From: Lithodes maja
Lineage: Eukaryota; Arthropoda; Malacostraca; Decapoda; Lithodidae
Assembly (NCBI GenBank): GCA_037953745.1
Contig: JBAKBP010000186.1
Location: forward strand, 1 to 64,000
Reading direction: 5' to 3'
Length of the DNA stretch: 64,000 nt
The translations under genes were made by a program, and so were the position numbers. Under the pieces are notes generated by a model that searched no databases, was not told the DNA's origin, and saw only the letters and a program-made list of their open reading frames with translations. The first letter of the stretch is position 1. Each line of letters begins with the position of its first letter. Below, one piece after another: positions 43,791 to 55,499 of the stretch.

Positions 43791-45657
43791 TTCTAATCCC
43801 TGATTTTAGATAGGCGAATTTTAGGGGATTAAAAAGGTCACTCAAAATTAAAGGTGAGGCAGGACATTTAGTTCAGGTATGAAAATTAGTTCCAGCAGAC
43901 CAGAGAGGTGAAGGCCAGGTAGGTCACACAGCTGAGATAGGTAGACAAACAACTGAAAATGTAAATAGTGTGTAAAATAAGTTCATCTCTGCCTTACAGA
44001 GCGAACTAGATAAATATATATCAAAAATAAAATTTAGATCACATACAATCCAACCAAAATGGATGACAAATATATTATTAGATCATCTTATAGTTAGAAA
44101 GAGAGATGTGTACAGAAAAGTACCGAAAGGCGAAATTCACCTAATAGGATGCCACCATAACTTGTCGAGGCAGGTTTAAAGGGAAATTAGGAAGGACAAA
44201 CAAAAAAACTAAATCAAGGTAGCAAATTAATCCAAAAACAACCCTAAAGCATTTTATCAATTGTACAAATCTAAGGTAAAGGGTACAGTAGAGCCCCTTA
44301 AGAATGTGATAGGTGAGATTGCAGATAATGAATTAGAAATGTGTAATACTCTAAATAGTAATTTCCTTTCTATTTTTACAAACGAAAATTGAGATCAATT
44401 TCCAGTAGTTAACCAAGTTTTTAACGGTAGTATAGACGACATATTGAGCACAGTTCAGGTCACTAGTGACGAAGTAATTAAGAAAATCCTCAGAAATATC
44501 CAGGTCCAGATGAGGTGTATGCTAGGGTATTAATAGAATGCAAGTACGAATAAGTTACCCATTAACTCACCTATATAATAATTCACTAGATTTAGGCCTA
44601 GTTTCTGATTCATGGAAGATTGCAAATATAATTCATAATTCCGATATTTAATAAAGGTGATAAGTCCATGGCATCAAATTACCATCCCATTAGTCTCACA
44701 TCAGTTATAGGGAAATTGTGAAAATCAGTAATTGCCAGGAAAATTAGAAATCACTTAACAATGTTCAAGTTAATTATACTCTCTCAACATGGATTCACTC
44801 CAGGACAATCCTGCCTAACAAATTTACTAAGTCTTTTTCTCCGAGGTATATGAAGCGGTAGATAACGACAAGTCATATGATATAGTTTACTTCGACTTCA
44901 GTAAGGTCTTTTGATAGAGTTTCACATGAAAGGCTGTTAAGGAAGATAGAAGGTCATGGTATTGGGGGGATGCTACTCAAGTGGATTATGTCATGGCTGA
45001 TTGGTAGGAAGCAGAGAGTTAGCATCAATGGTGTAAAATCGGACTGGGGATTAGTTAAAAGTGGGATCCCCCAAGGGTCGGTTTTGGGTCCCCTTCTGTT
45101 CATTATCTACATAAATTATCTAGACTCAGGCATAAAGAGTAGGATATGTACATTTTCTGATGATACTAAAATGGGTAGGATAATAGTCAGCTAGCGACAG
45201 GGAATGTCTTCAAACGGATATCAATCATTTGCACGAGTGGTCCATAAATTGGCAGATGAGTTTCAATGTAGACAAATGTAAGGTATTAAGAAGGATTGAA
45301 AATCGTAGTTTATAAGCGAAATGCAAACTAGACAATGTAGAATTGGGTAACTAAGAGTGTGAGAAGGATCTGGGGGTGCTCGTTAGTAATGATGTGAGAA
45401 CCAGAAAACAATGTATAAGTGTTAGGAACAGGGCAAATAGAGTTCTAAGATTCATATCTAGGAGTGTTAGCAACAGGACTGCTGAAGTTTTCTTAAAGCT
45501 ATACTAGTAAGACACTAGTAAGACCACATTTAGACTATGCTGTCCAATTTTGGTGCCCTTATTACAAAATGGATATCGACCATTTAGAGGCAGTCCAAAG
45601 AAGAATGACGAAAATTATACATAATATTAGAAACTTATCGTATGAGGAGAGCTTGAA
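43791..45657 (+). pseudogene. LINE-B linker and reverse transcriptase
   Basis: LIPDFR, then IQPKWMTNILLDHL, KRDVYRKV, NPKAFYQLYKSKVKGTVEPL, then RT pieces: DIVYFDFSKVF, HERLLRKIEGHGIGGMLLKW, VKSGIPQGSVLGPLLFIIYI, CTFSDDTKM (the catalytic FADD reads FSDD) and HLDYAVQFWCPYYKMD. Stops and frameshifts throughout. The frame stops at YEESLK, where the Harbinger element begins. Confidence 0.85.
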
Positions 45658-45719
45658 AGCCTGGTTCACAAATAGACGAGTCGGTGCCCGAGTCCAACAG
45701 GAGTGATGAAATTTTGCTA

Positions 45720-45990
45720 TTTGGCAATGACTTGTCAATACTCTGCAACACTCGTGTAGACTCGTGTTACACTCGTGTATACTCTCCGTGCATCGGGGTG
45801 TGTCCTGGGTACTCGCCAAGGGCCCAAAAATGTCAAACATGCATGAAATTTCTTGTCCCCGTCATGAGTCCGACGAAAATACGTGTAGACTCGTGCACAT
45901 ATATGTAGACTAATGTAAACTCGTGTTTGACTCTGTGTAACTCTTAGCTACTCGTGTTTACTCGTGTAACACTCTTTGGTGATTCGTCCT
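45720..45990 (+). repeat. Left subterminal ACTCGTGT repeats
   Basis: ACTCGTGTA, ACTCGTGTT and close variants occur many times between 45750 and 45975. Such subterminal repeats are likely binding sites for the element's DNA-binding protein, by analogy with other Harbinger elements. The same motif in inverted orientation fills 49820-50130, and the plus orientation returns at the right end (55500-55830). Confidence 0.85.
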
Positions 45991-46009
45991 CGATCGTGGA
46001 CATTTCGAT

Positions 46010-46610
46010 GTTGGCGAGTCAACACGACTCAACACGTCTCGTGGGAGACTCGATGATACGTGGTCAGCTCACAGAGTTTTGCGCCAGAACACCTAAGACC
46101 AGGAAGCGTTTTTGTATCCCTGGTGGTGGTGTGGACGACGTAGTTGCTGCAGTTGACGAAGTATCTAAGCTGGCCCCTGCTAATACAATGTATGTCATCC
46201 ACGTTGGATCCAATGATGTACAGCGAACCCGGTCGGAAGATTTGCTTTTAAAGTACCAGCAGCTGATCAAGTAATTTAAGGAGAAGTCATCAAGGATCAT
46301 CGTCTCAGGAATCTTCCCCCGGCTTGGTGTAGAGAGCCGATTTTACAACATAGCCATCAGCACAAATTGTTGTCTAGCAAACCTCTGCAGGAAGGAAGAC
46401 GTGGGATTCGTCGACACCTGGGACAATTTCTACTACGATGACTATTTGTTTTCGGACGATGGAGTTCATCTGAACCAGGTGGGAGCAGCACGTTTTGGGC
46501 GTCTTCTCAACGATGCGGTGAAGGATTTTCGGAGAAGAAATCGACTCAGCACAGGACAACCAGGAAGGAGGACCGAAGACAGCGAGGGCGGCAACCTGCG
46601 AAGGAATTAA
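46010..46610 (+). pseudogene. LINE-C ORF1, SGNH-esterase domain
   Basis: LVGDSMIRGQL gives block I (GDS with nucleophile Ser), YVIHVGSNDVQ gives block III (GxND) and FSDDGVHLNQVG gives block V (DxxH); VSGIFPRLG lies between. This is the lipase/esterase-like ORF1 domain known in CR1 and L2 LINEs, with all catalytic residues present. One in-frame stop (TAA at 46272-46274, after QQLIK) separates blocks III and V. No zinc knuckle or PHD-like segment remains, so the N-terminus is truncated. Ends at TAA 46608-46610. Confidence 0.85.
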
Positions 46611-46636
46611 ATGCTAATCTGTCAAGAACCGCGAAT

Positions 46637-47790
46637 TTGGATAAAGCTCCACCAACACGACCCAAATTCAAAACCGCCAGGGATAACGACCGAGGACCGA
46701 TGTCAGCCATGACTGTAAATGTAGATCCGACCAGAACCAAAAATTTGATTAAAGAACGTTCTGCGAGTTCTAAAACCGCAACTTTAAAGGTTTTCTATGC
46801 AAACGCTCGTAGCATACGCAATAAATTTTCAGATTTAGAGGAACTAGTGTTTACTGAAAATTATGATGTGATTGGTATAACAGAATCTTGGCTCAATACA
46901 GTAGATAGAGACTTTTTAGCAGAGTATTCACTTCCCGGTTATGTAATGTTTGAGAAAAGCCGAATAAATAAAAATGGAGGTGGCATTTTATTTTATATCA
47001 AAGAAAGTCTTAACCCGACCCTCTTGTCAAAACCTCAAATTGTGAACGTCGACACATCTTTTGTGCTAATAAAGAATAATAAAGGTACAAAAATAATACT
47101 TGCATTAATATACAGACCTCCAGCTCAATCAGTGCAAACTGACCGAGAAATTTATGAACAAATTGCAGATGTAAGTAACTCACAAGATACCGTATTTATT
47201 GGCGACTTTAATTTACCTGTGACCAAGTGGGGCGATACTCTTACTTCACACTCCGGACATGACTTGTATACGAACTTGCAAGAGAGTTCGCTTTATCATT
47301 TGTTCGAACACCGACCCGTGGTAATAACGTTCTTGACATTGTACTTGCAACAAAAGAAGAATTAATAGAGAATTTGAATGTTGGTGATGAATTCAGTAAC
47401 AGCGACCATCGTACGATAACTTTCACTTTAAACTTTACTAGTAACGAACCAAATAGTAGCATCGAAAAAGTCCCTAATTTCAAGAAAGCAAACTTTCATA
47501 AACTTAGAGCTATGTTTAAAGAAACTGACTGGAGCTTTTTAATTAACAATAACTAAATAAATACATCTTGGAAGTTATTCGAAACCACTTACCTAAAAGC
47601 AGTGCAAGACTGCATTCCATCGAAAATACGGCGTCCAGGCCATAATAATAAGCCCAAATGGTGGAATAAAGATATTTCAAACTGCCTGCTTGCTAAAAAA
47701 TTTGCTAATGATAGATTAAAATCCTCACAAAATGACGAAGAACGAGTGAAATTTGTAGAGCTACGACGCAAAGCGAAAAAAGTTAATTAA
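46637..47790 (+). pseudogene. LINE-C ORF2 endonuclease and linker
   Basis: KVFYANARSIRNKFSDL, DVIGITESWLN, SRINKNGGGILFYIKES, ALIYRPPAQS, VFIGDFNLPVTKW and, after a frameshift near 47310, EFSNSDHRTITFTLNF. All endonuclease motifs (N, E, YRPP, GDFN, SDH) are present. Then NFKKANFHKLRAM, a stop at 47554-47556, KPKWWNKDIS, and a frameshift near 47788 before the RT frame. Only two frameshifts and one stop across ORF2. Confidence 0.88.
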
Positions 47791-47944
47791 GCAAAGTAAA
47801 AAGACCCTAGAGTTACATATTGCGAATCAAAGTAAAACAAACCCGAAAGAATTCTATAGTTATATCAGAAAGAAAGAAGTAGTTACTTCAACTGTTGGAC
47901 CGTTAGTCGATGAAAATGGAGAATACACCAAAGACGAAGTACAA

Positions 47945-49588
47945 ATGAGTAATGCCCTCAATACCTTCTTTGCATCAGTTTTTACAACAGAAGACCTCGG
48001 TGATATCCCTACACCATTGCCGATTCAGATTGATAATTCAGATGTTCTAAGCAATATCACCGTTACAGAGAGAGAAGTATTGAATTGTTTAGATAAACTC
48101 AAGGTAAATAAAATGCCTGGACCTGATACAATCTCGCCTAGAGTTCTAAAGGAAGCTAAGGATGAGCTCTCCAAACCACTGACATTACTATTTAATAAAT
48201 CCTTGCAGTCTGGAACTATGCCTGATCAGTGGAAGATAGCCAACGTAACACTGATATTAAAAAAAGGCAGCAAATCCCTACCCAGTAACTATCGTCCAAT
48301 TCGCTTAACCTCAGTTGTATGTAAAATGCTAGAAACGGTCATAAGAGACAGACTCGTAAATCACTTAGAGGAAAATAACATACTTAAAGATACTCAACAC
48401 GGCTTTCGTAAAAAACGTTCCTATTTAACAAACCTCTTAGACTTCTTCCACGATATCCTCAACCTCTACGATGAGAGTAAAGCTGTAGATATTATATACC
48501 TTGATTTTCAAAAGGCCTTTGACAAAGTTCCCCACAAACGTTTACTGCTAAAACTAAAAGCGCATGGAATACAAGACGGTGTGTTGAAATGGATAGAACA
48601 TTGGCTCAGCGACAGAAAGCAAAGAGTAGTCATAAACGGTAAGGCATCTAAATGGACCAATGTAAGTAGCGGGGTACCCCAGGGATCGGTACTAGGACCA
48701 ATTCTCTTTCTAATTTACATCAACGACATAGATGAGGGTCTCACCTGTACAATCTCAAAATTTGCTGACGATACAAAAATTGCAAATAGCGTACTCTCAA
48801 AAGATCAAGTTGACGATATGCAACACAATCTAGATAAATTGTCACATTGGGCCCAAATTTGGCAAATGAGTTTCAATGCGGATAAATGTAAAGTACTACA
48901 TATCGGATACCTAAATGAGAAAGCAAACTATTCGATGAATGGCACTCAGCTTAAGAATGTAAACAGAGAAACCGATCTGGGAGTAACAATATCGAGTAAC
49001 CTAAAACCGAGTCAACAATGTTCAGAAGTTGTTAAGAAGGCAAACAAAATAATTGGCTTTATAGGCAGGTCATTTGAGCATAAATCCAAAGACGTTATCC
49101 TAACCCTTTACAATTCCTTAGTCCGCCCTCTTCTGGAATACTGCATTCAATGCTGGTGCCCTTATTACCAAAAAGATATAAACAAGCTAGAACGAGTTCA
49201 ACGTAGAGTTACCAAAATGATACCTAGCCTAAAGAACAAACCATACAAAGAGCGTCTTAGAGAATTAAATCTATTTCCTTTAACCCAGCGCAGATTAAGA
49301 GGTGACTTAATTCAAGTGTTCCAAATCATCCAAGGCATCAACAATATGAACTGTAGTAAGTACTTCACTATCGACCAATCTAATTACACGCGGGGAAACG
49401 GTTGCAAAATTATTGGTAAATCTTTTAACTCACACGAATCTAAGAATTTCTTCTTCAATCGAGTTGTCAACTTGTGGAATGGGCTTCCCCGAGACGTTAT
49501 AGACTGCAGCACCGTTGATTCATTTAAACTCCGCCTAGACAAATATCTCGCATCAAACCCGCGACTGACTGCGTTTGTAAATGAATAA
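47945..49588 (+). CDS. LINE-C reverse transcriptase, uninterrupted frame
   Basis: 547 codons without a stop, covering the complete RT domain: NKMPGPDTISPRVLK, PSNYRPIRLTSVVCKMLE, QHGFRKKRSYLTNLL, VDIIYLDFQKAFDKVPHKRL, SSGVPQGSVLGPILFLIYIN, ISKFADDTKIAN (catalytic aspartates near 48765-48770), then the CR1-type tail LVRPLLEYCIQCWCPYYQ, RVTKMIPSLKNK and NRVVNLWNGLPRDVI. ATG at 47945 is only the first Met after the frameshift; the natural frame starts upstream. It would copy LINE RNA by target-primed reverse transcription. ENDO defects upstream make the whole element inactive. Confidence 0.92.
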   Translation: MSNALNTFFASVFTTEDLGDIPTPLPIQIDNSDVLSNITVTEREVLNCLDKLKVNKMPGPDTISPRVLKEAKDELSKPLTLLFNKSLQSGTMPDQWKIANVTLILKKGSKSLPSNYRPIRLTSVVCKMLETVIRDRLVNHLEENNILKDTQHGFRKKRSYLTNLLDFFHDILNLYDESKAVDIIYLDFQKAFDKVPHKRLLLKLKAHGIQDGVLKWIEHWLSDRKQRVVINGKASKWTNVSSGVPQGSVLGPILFLIYINDIDEGLTCTISKFADDTKIANSVLSKDQVDDMQHNLDKLSHWAQIWQMSFNADKCKVLHIGYLNEKANYSMNGTQLKNVNRETDLGVTISSNLKPSQQCSEVVKKANKIIGFIGRSFEHKSKDVILTLYNSLVRPLLEYCIQCWCPYYQKDINKLERVQRRVTKMIPSLKNKPYKERLRELNLFPLTQRRLRGDLIQVFQIIQGINNMNCSKYFTIDQSNYTRGNGCKIIGKSFNSHESKNFFFNRVVNLWNGLPRDVIDCSTVDSFKLRLDKYLASNPRLTAFVNE

Positions 49589-49818
49589 CTTTATTTTATC
49601 CTCCCCTCAGTTACTAACCCATATGTCCCCTTCTAACTTCCTAGTCCTGCCACGGACATTAGTTCCAGGGCAGTAGTTCCCTTTCCAATGTTCCCTTACC
49701 CACTCTAAACCACTGTTTGGACACTTGATCCTCAGTGTTTTGGAGGACAAGCAGCCTAGAAGGGTCACTAGACCTGTTGTTGTTTGATTTCCTTTGTACT
49801 CCTTTGTACTCCTTTGTG
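49589..49818 (+). other. LINE-C 3' UTR
   Basis: About 200 bp after the RT stop, ending in CCTTTGTACTCCTTTGTACT-type repeats and then Harbinger sequence (TCTACACGAAACAACACG). Confidence 0.75.
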
Positions 49819-49819
49819 T

Positions 49820-50135
49820 CTACACGAAACAACACGTGTGCAACACGAGTCAACAAGAGTTGAAAATACGAATATGGGTGCCAATATTGCGGGCAATCAT
49901 GAAACCAGAGTCTACACGAGTGTAAACACGAGTCTACACAAGTCACCCAGATCCACTCAGAAAAAAACACGAGTGTAACACAAGTAGGCGAGAGTGCAAT
50001 GTGGATGACCGTTATTTCAAAAATGTTGGACAAGTTAACACGAGTTTACACTGATGCAACAAGAGTCTACACATGTGCAACACAGATCCAACGCGAGTCA
50101 ACACAAAGCTACATGAACCTACACGAGTGGTGGAG
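49820..50135 (+). repeat. Inner subterminal ACACGAGT repeats
   Basis: ACACGAGT and variants (AACACGAGTC, TACACGAGTG) recur through this stretch in the orientation opposite to 45720-45990. Together they suggest that the undisturbed left subterminal region was itself an inverted arrangement. Confidence 0.85.
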
Positions 50136-50304
50136 TGTAGCCCGAGTGCTGGCAACACCGCGTTAAGAGTTGGCAGCCGCGCCATTCACACAGCCGCCTC
50201 ACACCCCCCCACGCTGCCTCGGCCCATTCCACCAGCACAGCACACACCGACCACAACCTGACCTGCCTCTCTGACCTGCCCATCTACCCACGCTGCCCTT
50301 CACC

Positions 50305-53116
50305 ATGGCCCCTGACAAGAAGATCACCACCATGAAGTGTACCACCCCTCGACAGGTGCCGAAGAGGCAGGAGAAGTTTAAACGTGTCGTCAAGCCACTG
50401 CATGGGCCCTTCCAACCACGTGACGTACAGTCGCGCTAATAAGTGATGTCTCAGCACCAAGTATATTTTGATCAATAATTGGAATCTGCAATATCTAAGC
50501 TTCATTTCTTCATATCGAGTGAAATATACAAACCTGTTCCTACACTTACCCACCCTATTCAACATCTGACAGACATTAATACAACACAGAGCAAGCCAAA
50601 CATAATGACAGCTGGGACATGACTTATTAGCGTGATCGTACAAGCCACACCACGCCGCCAAACCCAAGCCAAGCAGACACGTGATGTGTTGCTGCCTGAG
50701 ATAAACTCCGACGACATATAGAGGATAGCCAGGCCCCAGGTCCCAGTCAACGTCAGGAAATCGGCGACCCGTTAGATGCCGATGGTACCATCTTCGACGA
50801 TGACGAGACGCAGCTGGAAGCCACGGAACACGACGACCCAAACACAGAGGAGCCCTATGATACAGAAGCCATGTCTGGCCAGGACGACCCAGGCAACTCT
50901 CAGAACTCCCAGAACTCCCAGAACAGCATGGCCGAGGACAGACCCGTGTATGGGACCATAAAAAAAAAGAAACTGACCCGGATCCTATTTGACGATGAGA
51001 CAGGGGACATGCTGGTAGAATGGGTGAAGGATAACCCCATGCTCTACCAGAAACGCCTCAAGGAGTACAAGGACAGCAAGAAGAAGGTGCGCATGTTCGA
51101 GGAGAAGGCTGCCACCCTGGTACCTCGTGTCACAGGTAAGTACCGCAAACAAAACTTTCATTATGTTATTTTAGTGTTAATAAGTTTTTAATACCTTGTT
51201 GTTGTGTTCTTGGTTCGATTCCAGGTGTTTCATACTTTAAATACATCAGGATTTTGTTCAAATGTTAAAAGTTTCATATATTATATGCTGTGTTGCCAAT
51301 ATCACCTACATTCCATTCCATTTGTATGTTTTCATTCTTGAATATAGATTTGACTATGCACCTATCTTTTAGCTGTTCACGACGATATATAAAGCATTTA
51401 TACAATATGTCCATTGCCTAGTAAATGTTTATGTTTCCCCAGGAGCAAATCTGAACAAATGGGTGACGGGCATGCGGACACGGTATGCAAATATGACTGA
51501 CGAAAAGAGTGGTGCGGGCACACCTGGGACTATTGAGGGGCGGCCAAGGTCAGCAAGGGACGACTGGATATTACGAAAGTTCTCCTTCCTGAAAGGGCAC
51601 ATTGCCCAAGTCAAGACCCGGGTCACAGCTAAGGTGAGAACACTAATATACATACCTAATATGTGTGACAATAATAGATACATGGGAAATTATAAGAACA
51701 TGTAATAACCAGCAACAATATATATAAGTTATCGTCTTTAAAACAGAAAAGTGTTATAATATGCTCCCATTTACCTAATAGTGTCGGTTATAACATAATT
51801 ATTTAACGTCGCCATATATACTTCTTTTGTGATTTATTGTAGGTATACATTATAAAGGAAGGCTTTATATAAACATCACATGTATTAATGTATTAACAAT
51901 TATTGGCAAGGTACATATTATCAATTATAGATAAATTTAAGATAATTTAATTTTGCATCATATAATATATAACGCTAGACCTTCGTCTGCGAAATAATAT
52001 ACAATTGATATTTATTAATGAAAGACTAAATATATGACTTTCTTTCAGTTCCAAAAATCAGAGCAGGACGCCCCCCACCCCTCTACTTCCGCAACCGAGG
52101 AGACAACAGAAGACCCCGAGAGTGGTGAGGCATGCCCCCGCCATCCGGGACACCTCCCGCCACAGGCCCCATCCCGAAAAAGCGTCGCAAAAGTGCCGAC
52201 ACGAGCCCACCTGTTGAGATAAATATGAAAGCATTGTTAACATAATTCATAACGAGAGTATTCCTATAAATTATATTTTGTTGGAGGCTGGAAACTGCTG
52301 ACACAAGCCCACCTGTGGAGGTAAATATGAAAGCATTGTTAACATAGTTCCTAACGAGAGTATTCATATAAATTATATTTTGTTGGAGTCTGGAAACTGC
52401 TGATAAGTGCTGTAAATTAAAAGTCATACATATGTGTACCATTTATAATAATGCCTGTAGAATAGGCCTAAATTGTGGGGGAACATAACGATAATAGGTT
52501 AATTATTATAACTTATCTTGGCGTGAATGTACTAATATATAATTATAACATGTTTTTAAACCACAAACTTTTGTTTCTCTAGTTGTCTGCCAAGCGGGAT
52601 GAACTGAGGGACGGCATGGCCACCCTAATGTCAACCCTGGCATGTAAGCAGACATGGTACTCCTACTTTGTGGCCTACTTGGAACAGCAGCTGGACATCC
52701 TGCCTGACCAAGTAGGAGATTCATTGTCTAGGAATATGATGATGGTCGTGCTGCATGCCAGGGAAGACATGGATGCCACCCCATCCGCGTCACCCTCTCA
52801 ACCCCCTCAATCACCTCAGGCCACCACCGCAGCACAACAACAGCAGCCCCCAACACCACCACAGCAGGCAGTACCGTCATCGGGGGTACCACGTGCGGCT
52901 CCAGGTTTCACCACCCCCACGTTCTCTGAGATGATGGCGGCCTCATTCAGGACCCCTGTACCTGAGTGGTGGGCGGGGTCTCTAGCCCCCACACATGGCA
53001 CCAACATGCCGATCCCTTCAACCCCTAGCAGGCCGCCAACACCTGGAAACTTTCTGCAGTACACCCGGATGAACCCGGCAGTCAGCACCCCCAGGCATGG
53101 GGATGACGAAGTGTGA
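50305..53116 (+). CDS. Harbinger MADF-like DNA-binding protein, spliced
   Basis: My exon model: 50305-50424, 50757-51135, 51443-51633, 52049-about 52320 and 52583-53116, with GT/AG sites (TCACAG|GTAAGT, CCCAG|GAGC, CTAAG|GTGAG, TTCAG|TTCC, CTCTAG|TTGT). The product starts MAPDKKITTM, then an acidic region, then the MADF-like domain (DMLVEWVKDNPMLYQKRLKE ... LNKWVTGMRTRYANM), an NLS-like PKKRRK, a BESS-like helix region and a proline/glutamine-rich tail ending HGDDEV. In Harbinger elements this partner binds subterminal repeats and carries transposase to DNA and nucleus. One frameshift in exon 4 near 52125. Exon 1 and its donor are the least certain. Confidence 0.8.
52201..52388 (+). repeat. 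94-bp tandem duplication with splice donor
   Basis: 52201-52294 and 52295-52388 are near-identical, each with AGCCCACCTGTKGAGRTAAA and ATTATATTTTGTTGGAG. The first copy reads GAG|ATAAAT, the second GAG|GTAAAT, so only the second keeps a GT donor for exon 4. Confidence 0.88.
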
Positions 53117-53919
53117 TTACTGTTAAATATATAAGCTAGTCATAAACCCCAGTGATGGGGATGACGATGAATGATATTGTTATGATTGTAGCATTTAAGG
53201 AACCTTTATATTCGTTATGAAAAAATAAAGTGAATGTGATTCCAGCTGTTGTTTTGCATCCAATTAATATTTATAGTTATTTTATTCATAAGTTTCAATT
53301 TGACTTTACTCAACTTTTAAATGACTTGTTAACAGAGAAACAAATAAGTAATATGAATTAAATACTTTTTGGAAGATTAGATACAATAATTATAATGATT
53401 AACCAATTTGAAGAACATAATTAAGGGAAGAATATATAATGGCAATATGCTGAAAAATATGATAAGACTGTTATGGATATACAGAATGAAATATATACAA
53501 AGAAAATATAATACAGATGTGTACCTAGAAAAACATACAAAACATATGAGACAAATATAAATATAAACATATATCGAATATATAAATGATTCTGAAAGCA
53601 CATAGAAAAACCTACAACAAGTATATTAGATAAATCTAAATGTATAATATATGGAGAGAATATAATAATGATATTGAAAGGACTTTGAAAAACATTACCC
53701 AAATATGAGACTAAAAATAAATGAAATCCTACTAATGAACATCATCGCTGAAATATATATAGAAAATAAATAATTATGTACGAGGATTGTTAATATTGAT
53801 AAATATGAGAAGGGTATACGAAGGTCATGATGAACCGGGAGATGCTTGAAGAGGTTATACTAATTAGAACAAAGAATGCCAACATATTATGATTACATAC
53901 CTTAGATCATGTCATTCTG
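53117..53919. other. Convergent intergenic region
   Basis: Between the two converging Harbinger genes. AATAAA at 53225-53230, 109 nt after the MADF stop, is a plausible polyadenylation signal. The rest is AT-rich without coding signal; minus-strand frames at 53377-53702 are composition artefacts. Confidence 0.65.
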
Positions 53920-55356
53920 CTAGGAGACACTCCCCCATGGTGATGAATAGTAGTCGGTGAGGTGCTGCCGTTGAATCTTGGCCTGGGCTGTCACGACATT
54001 CCCGGAGAGTCTCTGCAGGGGGTTCATCTCTCCAGCTCCTCCCTCCACGCCCCAGGAATGACAGCATGTGTAACAGGGTCCTCCTCGTCCAGTAGGTTAT
54101 CGTGGTGACCAGAGTACCTCAGCCGCATTAGGTTGTGCATACAGCAGCACGCCAATACCACTGACTCGACACGGGACGGGTGGAGGGCTATATTGGCGAG
54201 GAGGCACCTGAACCTGAGATTGGGTGAGAATGGTTAGGATCATTTTATAGTTAAATACTTGACTGTAGTTATAGTTCATATTATTACGGTGGCATATAAA
54301 TTGCCTTGTCATATCTCATGTCGCATCGACGAAACCTGTATTTGTGGGATATAACTTCACATTACCATACACTTACCTGGAGGACATGATACCGAAGGCA
54401 TTCTCTCCCAACGCGGCGAGCCCTGGACAGACGGTAGTTGAAGATCCGTTGAGGTACAATGGGGTGGCGGGTAGAGTAAGGCTTCATCAACCACCTTCGC
54501 ATTTGGGAAGGCGTCGTCACCAACCAGAAAGTACGGAGCAGGTGTGTCGTCGTTGGCCAGAGGTTCGGCAGCAGGGAGTCCCAGGGTGCACCCATCCAAT
54601 GCTGCTCTGATGTTTGTCCTTAGAAAAACCCCTCCATCTGAGCAGCTACCATGATTACCTATGTCACAGTAGAGGAATTTGTAGTCTATGTCTACAATAG
54701 CCATGAGCACGATGGAGTGGAAAGCCTTTGTAGTTGTAGAATTCAGTTCCGCCTTGTGGAGGGCATCGATGGCGTGGTGCTTTCCGCGATGGCACCAACA
54801 GCATGGTGGAAATCCCACCGTTTGGAGAACTCCCTGGCAACCTCCTTTCACTCCGCCGCGTTCCTGGGGCAACGTATAACCTCCTGCTGGTATTCTGCAA
54901 TGATGGCCTCGCATGTTTCAGGCACAATGATGGAGATGGTGTTCCGGGCCACACAGAACGCATACTGCAGGCTAGGATAGGAGTCACCCGTGGCCAGGTA
55001 GCGGAGTGTGATTGCCAATCTCAGCCCAGGTGACAAAGCCTCACTCCAAAAGGTGTCCCGCTTTTCTATCCTTAGCCCGACAACGTTCCACCAATCCCTA
55101 AACATGACTTGGTCCACACGCAGGAAGTTCTTGAATGATTTAGGGTCCTCTGCCTCAAACTCCTTCAGGAGTTCCTCGTACACACCAAACTGTGCCTGTC
55201 TCATTAACCAACTCCTTGCCCAAAACCTGGCCTTGGTTTCCTTTACTGTTGACGTCTGCGTTCAACTAGCGCCTCACCTTCCTCAATGTCTATGAGATCC
55301 ATCCGCATCTTCAGGAGTATCACCATAGGTGCCGCGTTGCGCCGATTGATGGCCAT
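53920..55356 (-). pseudogene. Harbinger DDE transposase, decayed
   Basis: Minus strand. From MAINRRNAAP (55356): DLIDIEEGEALVERRR, then (frameshift) VKETKARFWARSWLMRQAQF, DPKSFKNFLRVDQVMFRDWW, LAITLRYLATGDSYPSLQYA, NTISIIVPETCEAI. The DDE_4 core follows: AGKHHAI, FHSIVLMAIVDIDYKFLYCD, DGGVFLRTNIRAAL, YFLVGDDAFPNAK, ERIF-type QRIFNYRLSRARR, ENAFGIMSSR. A donor at 54376 and acceptor at 54214 join the last exon (CLLANIALHPSRVESVVLAC ... DYYSSPWGSVS). Damage: TGA in place of Trp after CPRNAAE, a 1-nt loss before GKHH, and several other frameshifts. It would cut and paste the element; this copy cannot. Confidence 0.9.
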
Positions 55357-55499
55357 GGTGGGTGGCTGTATCCTGTGTGTGTTTCCTGCGTTGGTGGCGA
55401 GTGGTTGTGTGGCAATGGGTGGTGGTGGGGGTCGCTTTCTATAGGTTTTGTGGACAATGGCTGTCATTCGCTGTGACTCTTTTTGGACTCTCAGCGACT

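Larger units (their letters stand above)
46010..49818 (+). mobile_element. LINE-C: CR1-like LINE inside Harbinger
   Basis: ORF1 (SGNH type), ORF2 endonuclease and RT in order, then a 3' UTR ending in CCTTTGTACT repeats (about 49788-49818); short tandem repeats instead of poly-A are usual for CR1-type elements. Subterminal Harbinger repeats lie on both sides, which fixes it as a later insertion. The 5' boundary is blurred because GAGTCAACACGACT at 46015 could belong to either element. Confidence 0.88.

Noticed and set aside
53377..53702. Hydrophobic minus-strand frames as membrane protein
   Set aside because: AT-rich intergenic DNA between converging transposon genes; Ile/Tyr/Phe bias follows composition.
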